DNA from: Trichomonas vaginalis G3
Lineage: Eukaryota; Parabasalia; Trichomonadida; Trichomonadidae
Direction: 5' to 3'
Length of the DNA: 64,000 nucleotides
NCBI RefSeq assembly: GCF_026262505.1
Contig: NC_067204.1
Location: forward strand, 4,559,797 to 4,623,796
Shown here: positions 19,304 through 29,660 of the stretch, in pieces
How positions within the stretch are numbered: the stretch's first letter is position 1
Layout of the letters: each line of letters starts with the position of its first letter
Notes under the pieces: model-generated
Seen by the model: only the letters and a program-made list of their open reading frames with translations
Database searches by the model: none
Told to the model about the DNA's origin: nothing
Program-made: the position numbers and the translations under genes

Positions 19304-19620
19304 AAAAAAAAGAAATGTTTCTTTATAAGTTATCTACCTTTAGATTAATCATACAATGACATTATATTATCTTGTTTCATATCAATTATAGATCTCATGA
19401 ACAAAATTTCCTAAAGTATGGCAAAAACATGTTAGGATTAGAAAATATGCGACATTTGGAAGGAGTTACAGAGTTCACACATCTGAAATTCCTCTTTGGT
19501 TGAGAAATTTTTATAAGTAATATTGTTCTTTTATCATCTCTTCTCAATCCACTTGCATGGTTTTATTATAGGTCTAGAGAAACTTTAACCTTCATCTTGT
19601 CCATATAAGAAATAATTAAT
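19304..19620. other. Host upstream region next to element B
   Basis: Short intergenic DNA upstream of the 827-residue gene, interrupted by element B at 19,627. No other feature recognised. Confidence 0.5.
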
Positions 19621-19626
19621 TTAATC
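19621..19626 (+). repeat. Target-site duplication TTAATC, left
   Basis: TTAATC immediately precedes the element B terminus AGTAGTATAT; the same six bases follow the right terminus at 42,241. Confidence 0.9.
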
Positions 19627-19932
19627 AGTAGTATATATAGCGGGTTGTGTGACCTTTTTTGTAAACGTAAGAATTCATACAATATAGAACGATTTTGTAT
19701 CATTTTTTTTAACATATGAAGTAAAAAATGTATGATTCTTACGGTTTTTATTCTTACGTTTTTGAATAAATCAAGATTTAAAAATGATACAAATTGTAAG
19801 ACATTTACACTCAACCCATACATAATGAAATAAAAGAAGTTATATATAGATGATGTCAGCTAATCCGTGATAAATGAAACCAATGTTTAAATCCTGAATG
19901 AAGTCATAAATGAGTAAAAAGAAATTAGAAAC
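19627..19932 (+). repeat. Left terminal inverted repeat of element B, 306 bp
   Basis: Matches the complement of 41,935-42,240 with no difference I could find by eye. It carries several CGTAAG/CTTACG motifs (19,675-19,770) that could be integrase or replication-protein sites. The inner part, from GATGATGTCAGCTAATCCG to TTTAAATCCTGAATG, is a decayed match to the start of the gene at 14,130, so the repeat has captured or retained a gene end. Confidence 0.95.
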
Positions 19933-20291
19933 TAATGATTATTTGAATTTATGAAATCAATTATTTGATTCATTCTTTCTTCAATCTCTTCTATTCTTTT
20001 TGTTAAATCATCAATTTTCATTAATGAGGTGATTCTTGATTGGGGAATAGATTTCAAACTAACCACTCCTTTTATTTTTGAAATTTTGAATCCATCAACT
20101 TTAAACATTTTATTCAATTTACATGTTGTCAATTCTTCAAATAATTTTTTATTATTAGCATAATAGTCATTAAATTCTTCAACAGATGAAAAAATTTTTA
20201 TTTCAGTAATTGGTTTAACAACGTTTATTTTTTGTTGAACATTTTCACTTATTTCTTCCTCTGTTTCATTTATTTTTAACATTGGTTTCAT
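19932..20291 (-). CDS. Element protein with C-terminal coiled coil, 119 aa
   Basis: MKPMLKINETEEEISENVQQ... with a C-terminal heptad-like helix (DDLTKRIEEIEERMNQIIDF). The start has CTAATTTTTATTTAATGATAAATG, the element promoter type. Its stop abuts the terminal repeat. The first bases ATGAAACCAATGTT also occur inside the terminal repeat at about 19,875. Function unknown; a coiled-coil structural or DNA-end-binding role is possible from position. Confidence 0.55.
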   Translation of the reverse strand: MKPMLKINETEEEISENVQQKINVVKPITEIKIFSSVEEFNDYYANNKKLFEELTTCKLNKMFKVDGFKISKIKGVVSLKSIPQSRITSLMKIDDLTKRIEEIEERMNQIIDFINSNNH

Positions 20292-20357
20292 TTATCATTA
20301 AATAAAAATTAGAATATAAGTGATGAAATATATTTTTTAATTAATATTAAATCAGAA

Positions 20358-20594
20358 ATGGCGGCAGGATTCTTTAAAAAATTATGGGATGGAATTAAGA
20401 AAGCTGCAGGTTGGGTTTATAAAAAGGTTATTAAACCTGTTGCAAACTCTTTGGCACCAGTAGCGAAAACGGCAGGAACTATCATAGGTGGAGTATTAGG
20501 TACTAAAGCAGGTAATCCAGCGATGGGAGCACAAGCAGGTAACGCAGTTGGTGGAATTGCTGAAGGAATACTTAATAAAATAGGGGGTAGATAG
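20358..20594 (+). CDS. Glycine-rich amphipathic small virion-like protein, 78 aa
   Basis: Complete copy of the protein cut at the left window edge. An N-terminal amphipathic helix (MAAGFFKKLWDGIKKAAGWV) is followed by a Gly/Ala-rich hydrophobic section (GTIIGGVLG, NAVGGIAEGILNKIGGR). The N-terminus resembles the small proteins at 202-417, 36,415-36,816 and 40,071-40,313 in being basic, aromatic and amphipathic. Adenovirus protein VI and related minor capsid proteins use such helices to disrupt membranes; applying that here is inference. It sits upstream of the capsid gene. Confidence 0.7.
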   Translation: MAAGFFKKLWDGIKKAAGWVYKKVIKPVANSLAPVAKTAGTIIGGVLGTKAGNPAMGAQAGNAVGGIAEGILNKIGGR

Positions 20595-20618
20595 TGGAAA
20601 AATAAATAAATATTATTT

Positions 20619-20828
20619 TTATCTCAGTATTGGTTGTAGTCTTTGATAAACTTTTTCTCCTTTATTTAAAACTTCTCTTATTGGGGCAGCTTTTGGTGTT
20701 ATTGATTCAGCAATGTCACTAATTGCTTCTTTATTCTTAAATATCCAATTTGCACCCTTCTTCAATGTTTCCCAAACTTTACTCGCTCCTCTTTTTACTC
20801 TATCCCACAGTTTCTTAAATATACCTGT
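20619..20828 (-). pseudogene. Small amphipathic gene, start codon lost
   Basis: Same frame and nearly the same sequence as the 71-aa gene at 202-417 (ends ...LQPILR), but the bases that encode the start and first residues there are replaced by a sequence with an in-frame stop, so no ATG begins the frame. Otherwise open. Confidence 0.7.
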
Positions 20829-20895
20829 TTAGATATTGTCATTCATTAAAAATTCATTTCCATCTTTTAATTTTAATTTTTTTATTTATTAATAA

Positions 20896-22534
20896 ATGAC
20901 GACTAACTATTTAGTGCCAAACCAACCGATTAATGGAAATGTGTTTCATTCATTCGAAAAGATAAATGAAATATTCGCAAAGAATGACGGTAGAAGATAT
21001 TATAGAGAACTTGAAAAGTTCATGCTATGACTCTGATGCTCCCATATTTTGATGATAAACAAACTCATTTAAGAATTACAAATCCAGCTCATGATGTGAA
21101 CCAATTAGGTTGACACATATATTAAACGCAAAGTTAAGCAACTCTAGTTTCAAATAAAGCTTTCACATGTGATGCCGCTTTTAAATGCATGCGTTTATTC
21201 GTTGGTTACAAATCATCAAATCAAAGCTTTAAACAATTAGAAGTAGAAACCGAAAGAGGTGATGCCGGTTATCTTCAGATGGATTGCGCCCGTGAATCTT
21301 TCGCATTTGCAACATATAAACCAAAATCAGAAAGGAAAGTTAAAAAGTTTGTTCATTCGTTATATAATAATGTTCAAAAATATGATAACTCAGTATGTGG
21401 TAAATATATTGACCCTTCTGAAATTTTCAAGAAAGCAAATGAAGAAGTTGATGTCACTTTTGATATGATTATTCCGGTAAATGATTTGTTAGCATTTCAG
21501 GCGTTCGATGATTATCCTAAATCATTTGGTGATATCATTCTTAAATATTATGTTTTCAGGGATACTTTAGTATTTTGTCAGGTTGACCGTTAAGAGTTGC
21601 TGATTTACAAAATTACGTTTATGAAAAGATAACTGATGAAAATTATGAAAAGATTATGAATCATGTTTATAAATATGATCGCAAATTCCAACAAATCGGA
21701 CTTCCTGCCAAATTAATTACAAGCTTAGCCGCTACATCTGCTGACGCAACAGTTGATGATGTTATTATTTCATGCACAAAGATGGAAGTTTTAGAGGATA
21801 AATGTATTACACCAGGATACGGTTTAATTGAAGAATCAGTTAAAGCAATACCACGTTTATTTAGTAAGGAAGATCCATTCATGATTCCAGCTCAACATAT
21901 TGACGTTCGTTCACTAAATGGAGGTTGCATCACTCCTGAAGGTATTAGCTCAGATTTCTCATACGCTCTTCATAATGTTACAGATGTTGTGTTAACATTT
22001 CCGAAAAATGCAATGCAAAGAACAGTTTTAGAAAATCCAATGCTTCGAGGTCTTCAGGTCACTATAGATTCCAGAAACTTCCCCGATCAAGCGATGGCAA
22101 CAGTGGGCGACATATTCTTTACACGTATGCTTCAAGCTTCTGATTTAGATGGAGTGAATGAATGCACGGAAGAATACGAGGACTCATTAACTAGACCACT
22201 GAATGGAGATGATGGCGCGCCATTAGCTAGAACATGGAAAGACCAAACTTCATTCTTATGCACTATTCCAGTTCAACGTGATGGAGCGGGTATATTCTTT
22301 GATGGATTAGAAACTTTTAACTCACAAGTTACAGTACAAGTGAAAGCTTATCCAATCATTCAGGGTGAAAATGACACTTACTGTTCAAAGGTGACAAATC
22401 CTCCTCAGGTTTGGTTTACTAGGACTACATATTGGACATGGACACCGGATGAAGGTTTGAAATATCATCCAACAGGTACACCACCACAGTATAGAAGTTC
22501 ATATGATGAAATATTGATGAATAGAAATGTTTAA
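20896..22534 (+). pseudogene. Major capsid protein gene (double jelly-roll type), broken, copy B
   Basis: Homologous to 487-2,129 over the full length. Relative to that copy it has extra bases near 21,016 and 21,041, a gain near 21,110 and a loss near 21,136, and a one-base loss near 21,588 in a C run; the longest open part is 21,656-22,534. None of these positions is broken in copy A, so the two copies decayed independently. It is followed after 24 bp by the packaging ATPase, the classic Polinton capsid-ATPase pairing. Start context is the T-rich promoter. Confidence 0.72.
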
Positions 22535-22558
22535 AATTATAAATTTATTTTTGATTAA

Positions 22559-23380
22559 ATGGATTTAAATTCATCCACCCCTTATGAAGAATTAGCGGGA
22601 GTATATAATACATACGTAGATGATATGATTAATGAAGCATTGAATGATAATAGAAATGCTCTATCTAAGGAAAAATTGATGAAAATTCCATATTCTGAAT
22701 GTTACTTAAATTCAATCACTGCAGCAATTGGTAAACAGAATAAAGGTAAAACATTAACGATATTAAAACAAATTATCATTATTGCTAACACTTCCCCCTA
22801 TTCACATGTGTTAATTTATATCAACCGTTCAGGTTCACCTTCAGATGATACATTTGAATCTTTAAAGCATTTAATCAAAATTCCAATTATTTATTTATCA
22901 CAAGAAGAAGCAGAAGATTATTTAAAAAACTTTTTAATGTATAAAGAATTATATAATACAATCAAGAAGCAAGGATTAGAGGATAAAATTATTGATAAAC
23001 AACGGGATGAATTATTTGAAACACTTTCCATTTCAAATTTTGATAAAGAATTTTTGCATTCACTCATTTTTCTAGATGATGCAGTGAAATCAAAACTAAT
23101 AACAAATGAGAAATCATATTTTAATCAGTTATTAACTCAATGTCGACACATTCAATGTTCATTCTTTATGGCTGTTCAATATTTCAAAGCATTAAGCACA
23201 AACATTAAATCAAATCTATCAACACTTTTCATTTTCAGCGGGTTTAGTCGTCAACAGTTGAACGTTATGCTTTATCAAGTGAATTTACCAATGAGCATTA
23301 ATGAACTTTACACACAATATCAGCAATTAGGTGAACGGAAAATAATAGTTGATTTAAAAAAGGAAGTGAAATTTGATTAA
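22559..23380 (+). CDS. Genome-packaging ATPase (FtsK/HerA, A32-like)
   Basis: A 273-residue protein with Walker A GKQNKGKT (about 59-66) and Walker B SLIFLDDA (about 176-183), then a sensor-type segment with QCRHIQCSFFMAVQYFKAL. This layout fits packaging ATPases of Polintons, virophages and vaccinia A32, which push DNA into capsids. The first 36 residues (MDLNSSTPYEELAGVYNTYV...) precede the core and recur at the start of the chimeric gene at 2,154. The frame is intact although the adjacent capsid gene is broken. The start has TTTATTTTTGATTAAATG. Confidence 0.85.
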   Translation: MDLNSSTPYEELAGVYNTYVDDMINEALNDNRNALSKEKLMKIPYSECYLNSITAAIGKQNKGKTLTILKQIIIIANTSPYSHVLIYINRSGSPSDDTFESLKHLIKIPIIYLSQEEAEDYLKNFLMYKELYNTIKKQGLEDKIIDKQRDELFETLSISNFDKEFLHSLIFLDDAVKSKLITNEKSYFNQLLTQCRHIQCSFFMAVQYFKALSTNIKSNLSTLFIFSGFSRQQLNVMLYQVNLPMSINELYTQYQQLGERKIIVDLKKEVKFD

Positions 23381-23427
23381 CTTTTTATAATTAATTTTTA
23401 TTTTTATTTATAATTAAACATACAGAA

Positions 23428-24309
23428 ATGGCAAATCTTCTACAGGTTCCATTAAAACAAGGGACAAAACAAAAAGGTGCATATAATAGAACTATGAAAG
23501 TTCCTGATGGAATGAAAGAATTAGTTCATATTGTTGCTGGTCTTCAAAAAGATGTTAAACAAATGAGAAACGTTTTAACATTACCAGAAGCTCAAGCATA
23601 TGCCAAACGTCATGGTCCAATTGGGAAGCACACGAAGCAGACATTACGGGTCCAAATGGAAAAACCTGATGTAAATGAAGTTTTCGTTACTGATGGTCAA
23701 GGTAATATTAAAGTCATAAATGGTTATAAATAAACTATATCTGATTATCCTAAACGTAAAGCATATAATGAACGTTATCCTATGCAATTTGATGAAAATG
23801 GAAAAGCTGTTAAACAATACATTGGAGAAGGTAAAAATGGTCCAATTAATTCATACCGTCATAATCCATATTCTTATTTCAATGAAGAATTAAATGCTAT
23901 TGAAGAGGGACCGGATGGATTACCACGATATTCTAACCAGTTTAATGGTCAATATGCAAATATTAGACCCGAAATTTCAGCTAAGAAATTCTTTAAAGTT
24001 GCTTTATTCGATCCAGTTTTCGCAAATGTTAAAGATGAACTTAAACAGCAATTTCAACCAATTATAGTAGCAAGAATTGCATCAGGTGCTTTATCTCAAG
24101 CATTCAAAGATTTAATTAAGAAACCATTATATCAGCAACGAGGTTTAACTTATATTTAAGGAATCAGATAAAAGAAAATTTGAGAAATCAGTTGATTATA
24201 AGAATGCAATTAATGAATATATTCGGTCTATTAATTTCGATGAAACAGCTAAAAATCAACTTCATGAACAAATACAGGGAATAATAGATTCAAAAGTTCC
24301 AGTAAAATA
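23428..24309 (+). pseudogene. Minor structural-type gene with a nonsense codon and a frameshift
   Basis: The first ORF (23,428-23,733; [20 protein letters not shown]...) ends at a TAA, and the same frame continues directly (TISDYPKRKAYNERYP, then MQFDENGKAV...) to 24,159. A one-base shift there reaches a further coherent segment (KFEKSVDYKNAINEYI ...) ending at 24,309. About 293 codons in all. It lies after the ATPase, where Polintons often keep minor capsid or protease genes; I see no protease motif. The family is not recognised. Confidence 0.55.
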
Positions 24310-24701
24310 AAAGTTTAAATATATTTTTTTATTCGATTATAAATGAGAAGACGTTTCACTAGTCAAAAGAACACTAACGCAAAAGCAGAGATTACGGTTG
24401 GTTATAATGTAAATGATGATAAATCACGAATTATTCAAAATGTTAAAGTTAATGTTAGCCCCGAATTAACAAGTTCAGCAACTCAACCAAATTTATTAAC
24501 TCGTGACTTACCGAAAAAGGAGGAGGAGAATGAAGAAAACCATGAGAATGGAGACCCAATCATTTTATCTGAACCTGGCAAAGAACCCGTTGAAATTCCC
24601 ACTTATCCAACATACCCCCCACCTCTTTCATCAAACATCGAGAACCCATATAAAATAGACATTAATTCTGAATTAATGAAAATTTACCGTGATATAATAT
24701 A

Positions 24702-25986
24702 GGGTGTCCAAAGGTGCGTTTAGCACAGCGCTCTATATGAGACTATTAAAGGAGATATATGCTGATTATAAATATATAATAAAAAATATGAATATATGTA
24801 TATGATGAGTAAGTTGTATTTTGGCGCCATGCCGGGATATAAAATGAATTTTGAGACAAGAGGCGGTTTTCGCGGAAATTTTGGCGGATTTTTTCATTTT
24901 TTAATGAATCATAAAGAAAACATCCTCGCTCTTGCAAAAAATGCAAAGACTTAAAAAAATCTACGAGACATTGGTAAAATGCTTCGGTATGGATGTCCTA
25001 GCTATTCCACTGTAACGTATCATTTAGGATGTATCACTTCATGAACAAAAAGGCGCCCATCATAAAAATTGACAAAAAATCGCCGATCAAAGAAAAATCA
25101 AAGCAATTCTTCAAGCGCTAGATGAAGACCCAAGAGCATCACTCAGAAGGATAGAGGAGATGACAAAGATACCACGTACAACAGTCAGTTATTATCTGCA
25201 CAATTATTTGAACTACAAACTAGCGTATACACGTTGGGTTCCGCACAACCTTAATTCAGTTCAAAAAAAATCTAGAGTCCAATCTTCGAAAGAGCTCCTC
25301 TCTATATTGGGTGCGTATCAATCCAAGAAGTTTCGCTTTTTAGTAACAGGGGACGAGTCTTGGTTTCAATATGCAACAGAAGCAAAATCATGTGGATCCC
25401 GAAGGATGAAAATCCGCAAACATTCCCGAAGAAAAAAATTGACACACCAATGATGATGTTGTCGGTTTTTTGGGCGTGAATGCATCATCGCAATTGATAT
25501 TCTTCAAAAAACCTAATACGATGAATGCTCAGTATCTAATTGACAATGCTTACTCAAATTATCAATTCTGATGAGTTTGAGAAATCCAAACAAAAAAACA
25601 AAAGTTTGCAATCATTTTGATAATTCAAGAGTTCACAAAAGTCATAAGGAATGAATTACTTGGTGGAAAACAATGTCAAAGTTGTTCCAAACCCAATTTA
25701 TTCACCTGATATTGCACCCTCTGACTTTTATTTATTCGGCACGCTAAAAAAGAGAGCTGAAGGACGCGAATTCGCGAGTCCAGATGATCTTGAAAATTTT
25801 GTAAGAGAGCAATTTGAGCAATTTTCTCATGATGATTTAAAGCGTGTCTTTCAAGCCTGGATCGATCGCTGCGAACGCGTGATTGAATCCAATGGTGATT
25901 ATATTTAAATAAACTTTATATATATGTAACTTGTTTATTTCTATTCGCAGTATTCAGGTTTGTGCTAAACACACCTTTGGACACCC
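24702..25986 (+). mobile_element. Mariner (Tc1/mariner) transposon, defective
   Basis: Inverted ends of about 26 bp: GGGTGTCCAAAGGTG(C/T)GTTT at 24,702 and its complement ending at 25,986, flanked by TA. Length 1,285 bp, typical of mariner and close to trichomonad Tvmar elements. The transposase is in pieces on the plus strand: 25,160-25,453 contains the first catalytic Asp in TGDESWF; near 25,600 is DNSRVHKS; 25,651-25,908 contains YSPDIAPSDFYLFG with the third catalytic Asp. Frameshifts separate the pieces, so it is inactive. Confidence 0.95.
25160..25908 (+). pseudogene. Mariner transposase, frameshifted
   Basis: Cuts and joins mariner ends when intact. Helix-turn-helix-like IPRTTVSYYL is followed by GDESWFQYATE and, after a frame change, NPIYSPDIAPSDFYLFG. 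At least two shifts lie between about 25,380 and 25,650. The N-terminal part begins before 25,160 in another frame. Confidence 0.9.
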
Positions 25987-26306
25987 TATAATTAATAATT
26001 ATGATTCAATAATAAATTTAATTGACCAATCTGGTTTAATTATTTTACCTTATGAATCATTAATTCACATTATCGCCATTCTTTGTGATGTTCAAGATTC
26101 AGACGTTAAGATTCAATTTTTCATAGATGATAGGTTTCATGCTGCGGAACAGTTGCAAAAATAAATCCTATAAAGGATATTAGCACAATTAAAGATATAA
26201 AAATGGAACAACAACTGAACTTCATTTAACATATAATAATATTTATAATAAAATAGTTGATGAATATAAAATATCACTTGAAAAATTCTTTGTTAAGGCT
26301 ATTTAA

Positions 26307-26810
26307 TATTCAAGCATTAACATTATCGAATAATAATCCTTTGAATCATAATCAATAATAATTGACCTTTCACCAGTTTCTATCGTTTGTTTTATTTCTT
26401 TTTGTTCCCCACTATCCGGATCGGTCATTGTAATTGTTTTTGTTATAGTATCAGCTTTATCTTTAACTTCAATCTTTTTTCCATCGGATATTTAAACCAA
26501 AATTCCAAAATTCGATATTGTCAATCTGTTCATATTTTAATCTATCAATTGCATTTTAATACCATCTGAAAATCTTATGAAATGGTCATTATATGGTTTG
26601 ATTGAACTAAATTTGAATGAAGTGAAATATAACCTTTGATGAATATGACATCGACTCATATTTTCTGAAAACACTAAAATTTATAACATGAATGAATTTC
26701 TTATTCGTTGAATTTATGAATTCTTGAGGTAATCTTATTCTAGTTTTATTTATCACTGGAAAATAACGCTTTACCATATTTTTAATCGTAATAAAAATGT
26801 CAATTATCAT
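26307..26810 (-). pseudogene. Degenerate minus-strand element gene
   Basis: An ATG-started ORF (26,607-26,810, MIIDIFITIKNMVKRYFPVI...) and a coherent C-terminal segment in another frame (ISDGKKIEVKDKADTITKTI ... EIKQTIETGERSIIIDYD, ending 26,307) face the same way, with scrambled sequence between (NDHFIRFSDGIKMQLID). It looks like one gene of about 165 codons with several shifts. No family recognised. Confidence 0.4.
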
Positions 26811-26819
26811 ATTATTTCA

Positions 26820-27489
26820 AATAATAACTGTGAATTAAATTAACAGTTAGCGGAATTTATAATGTTACTCTCGTTCTGTGAGTGGTAAATTTAATCCCAT
26901 TTTTTAGACCCTTCAGATTATATATCATTATTAAAGATGACCATGAAAAAGATATGATATGAATTAATAATGTGATAGCGAAATGGGATTAACACGATTT
27001 TAAGTTATTTAAATGAATCATTTATCGTATGGTATGAAGAAAATTTTAATCAAAACCTGATAACTTTTTGAACTTGATGAAATAAATCCTTATTAAATTT
27101 CCGCTGAAAATTAAATTTTGTACTCCTCATTTTCGTTCATTGTTGGGGATATTAAATTTTGAAAAAGATGTTGGGATGTTTGTATTCTGACACTGGTTCC
27201 AATTTCATTTAATCAAATGTGATAAAGTTAATACCCCAATGAGATTTTCACATCAAACATTAGACCCTAACTCTTACCCATCAATACAAAACATTTATCC
27301 ATCAACTTAAACACTTTTCTTCTTATCATATCCGTTTCAATTATCCGGGAATTCATTTATTCTTCATTCAAAAGATTTATCAAAATATTAAATTTAGAAT
27401 AACTGACCTATTTGATTGTGATTTAGAATTTATGAATGAAATATTATGGCAATTTCAAATAGAAAAATAGCTGATGAGATAACGGATTA
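26820..27489 (+). pseudogene. Degenerate plus-strand coding remnant
   Basis: No long ORF, but coherent protein-like fragments lie in changing frames, the clearest being NYPGIHLFFIQKIYQNIKFR...FMNEILWQFQIEK ending at about 27,485. Probably one further structural gene reduced by many indels. Confidence 0.3.
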
Positions 27490-27513
27490 AATATTTATTT
27501 TTAAATCATATAA

Positions 27514-27661
27514 ATGATTAACACAACCACAGCAACTTAAGGCACAAAGCGCCCAGGTCCTTCAAACCATTAACAATGCCATATATGCATATAATTCAAA
27601 GACGGCAAAACAAAACGCAAGGTTGAAATATGGAGATTTGGAGATAGTATTGAAAAAATGA
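27514..27661 (+). pseudogene. Remnant resembling the integrase N-terminus
   Basis: After TTTATTTTTAAATCATATAAATG comes, after a shift, SAQVLQTINNAIYAYNSKTA..., which matches QVLQTINDAQ and surroundings in element A's integrase N-terminal region. The frame stops at 27,661. The rest of that integrase is missing, so element B's left half lost its own integrase and now carries the unrelated one at 36,834. Confidence 0.5.
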
Positions 27662-27683
27662 CCATTTCGAATTCGTTTGCAAA

Positions 27684-29361
27684 GTGTGCAGTGATATCAA
27701 ATATAAAAGAAATTTTATTTATGAATTCAATAAATTATATAAACGGATGATATATCAATTCCAAGAAGAACAAAGATTACGCATTAATGCATTTCCTAAA
27801 GTTTTGAAGATTGGAAGATTTAATTTAAATGAGGAATTCATAAAAGGTTTCCTAAACGACATAATGAAGAAAGCAGATAAGGAATATGTTAATGGTGAAT
27901 TAATGAAGAAAGCAGATAAGGAATATGTTAATGGTGAAATAATGAAGAAAGCAGATAGGAATATGTTAATGTGAATTAATGAAGAAAGCAGATAAGGAAT
28001 ATGTTAATGGTGAATTAATGAAGAAAGCAGATAAGGAATATGTTAATGGTGAATTAATGAAGAAAGCAGATAAGGAATATGTTAATGGTGAATTAATGAA
28101 GAAAGCAGATAAAACTTATGTTAATGGTGAGTTAATGAAGAAAGCAAATTTGGTTTATGTTGATGAAAAAGATAATGAAATTAAAGAAAGGGTTGAATGG
28201 TATCACGAATGGACATCAAAGATTTTTAAAACTAAAGCTGATACAGGATGGGTTTCAGGATGTTTAGACCTTAAAGCAGATAAAACTTATGTTAATGATG
28301 AGTTAGAGAAGAAAGCAGATAAAACATATGTTAACGAAATATACCAAAGTTTGATAGGAACAACTAAAAATATTGAAACTATTGTTGGTGACTTTTCTGT
28401 CGATGAAGAAAATAAATATTTTAGATGGCAGTTTGTACACTCCTTAAAAAATGGTATACGATGTAAACTCATTCCGAAAAATAACAATGAAATGTATGTA
28501 AGCTATAAAAAGAATGACGGAACACAAGTTAAAGTTCCATTAGACAACAACTGTTACATAAACTTATATGAAGACGAACAAAAGAAATATTTAAGAGTTT
28601 ATGAAATGGCAGATATGACATTGCCTGACCCAGCTCCAGCACCATATTATTATGACTATGGAGATGACGATAGAACACCACATGTAGATGAACAAAAGTT
28701 AACATTATATTTAGATTATTATAGATATAAAAGATATAATGCAATAGAAAAAACGAGAATAGTATATTATTATACAGATGACAAAAATAAATATTATAGT
28801 CAAGATTTTACCTACCCTGAAAACATAAGATTATATTATAAAAAATATTCTGACACAAACCAGAAGAAACCTGAAATAGTTGCACTATATTTTAAGTTCA
28901 AAATAGACAATCCTATATTATCTCATATGTTTGATTTAATGAACCCAGTAGGTTCTATTTATACATCTATGGATGCAAGAGGTCCTCAAGTAATGTTTGG
29001 TGTTGGTGCATGGGAACAAATAGTCGACAGGTTTTTGTATTGTGCAAACTCTTCAAAGGAAACAGGTGGAAGTAAAACAATTACAGGCGAAAATTTACCT
29101 GCACACAGTCACTACATAGATTTAAGCACATCTCAAGTAGGTTGGCATAAGCATAGATATTGGGATTGGTCAGGAATGACAAAAGGTAAAGGATATGATG
29201 TTAAAGACGACGTTAAGTTTGCTATAAATTGTTACTGGAGTGACACTCAGGGAGAAGGAAACCATACACATTTCGTTTCAGGATATACACAAACAACGGG
29301 ACAAAGTAAAGAATACATGCCACCTTACATGACTGTTTACGCATGGTATAGAATTCAATGA
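27684..29361 (+). pseudogene. Tail-fibre-like protein, long, one frameshift in the repeat stalk
   Basis: Phage-type fibre: a stalk of MKKADKEYVNGEL repeats, then VEWYHEWTSKIFKTKADTGW, a middle section unique to this copy (VDEENKYFRWQFVHSLKNG ... ), and the conserved tip GSIYTSM, FGVGAWEQIVDRFLYC, ENLPAHSHYI, GWHKHR, NHTHF, YMPPYMTVYAWY. Two one-base losses in the third repeat (27,942-27,978) split it into 27,684-27,974 and 27,979-29,361. The 27,684 end of the first piece is a GTG, so the true start is uncertain; an internal ATG is at about 27,748. The three His-x-His pairs suggest a metal-bound trimeric tip for receptor binding. Confidence 0.82.
27864..28160 (+). repeat. 39-bp coding tandem repeat, about 8 copies
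   Basis: In-frame 13-residue units MKKADKEYVNGEL starting at 27,864, 27,903, 27,942 (37 bp, broken), 27,979, 28,018, 28,057, 28,096 and 28,135. They form the fibre stalk and recall phage tail repeats. Copies are almost identical, so slippage could change stalk length. Confidence 0.95.
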
Positions 29362-29437
29362 ACGCTCAATGTTTGTAAAACAAACTTTAGAACGGACTGA
29401 AAGTCCTGAGCTCCAAAAGAGCGAACGGTATAATTCA
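29355..29437 (+). other. Stem-loops after the fibre gene
   Basis: GTTCAATGAAC, GTTTGTAAAACAAAC, GGACTGAAAGTCC and GCTCCAAAAGAGC inverted repeats follow one another. Compared with 2,763-2,812 there is an extra segment of about 33 bp bounded by GAACGG repeats. Possible 3' processing or termination signal. Confidence 0.45.
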
Positions 29438-29457
29438 AATTTTTATTTTTATTATAA

Positions 29458-29640
29458 ATGACAAAATTAATTAAGCCAACTATTTCTAAATTAATGATAC
29501 CAATGAAATCATTTCGTGGAGTACTTATCCCAGGTTCTTCACAATTAGCCGGGGCAAGTGTTGTGACTCAAGGTGGAACATTAGCGAATCCATTCAAATT
29601 ATTAACTAAAGATGAACTTAATAAAATGATGATAAAATAA
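29458..29640 (+). CDS. Conserved 60-aa element protein, copy B
   Basis: Nearly identical to the protein at 3,031-3,213 (differences Met/Ile, Arg/His and Thr/Ala), again directly after a fibre gene and with start context TTTTTATTTTTATTATAAATG. LIPGSSQLAGASVV is the most distinctive segment. Conservation of an intact short frame beside broken long genes argues for a real product. Function unknown. Confidence 0.65.
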   Translation: MTKLIKPTISKLMIPMKSFRGVLIPGSSQLAGASVVTQGGTLANPFKLLTKDELNKMMIK

Positions 29641-29660
29641 CTGATAACAAAATTTTATTT

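Larger units (their letters stand above)
24343..26164 (+). pseudogene. Unknown element gene interrupted by mariner
   Basis: Starts MRRRFTSQKNTNAKAEITVG..., continues through a Pro-rich stretch (PTYPTYPPPLSSN) to ELMKIYRDII where a mariner copy is inserted at a TA. Beyond the mariner an open frame resumes at about 25,989 (NNYDSIINLIDQSGLIILPY ... DDRFHAAEQLQK) to 26,164, but joining the two at the TA would leave them one base out of phase. Further decayed sequence with similar style runs to about 26,305. Probably a minor virion protein, inferred only from neighbours. Confidence 0.55.

Noticed and set aside
19566-19823. 85-aa ORF on the minus strand and its mirror at 42,044-42,244
   Set aside because: Both lie within the terminal inverted repeats and run through low-complexity AT-rich repeat sequence; they are accidental mirror ORFs.
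24746-24946. 66-aa minus ORF in the mariner
   Set aside because: It lies in the mariner 5' region opposite the transposase remnant and has no family features.
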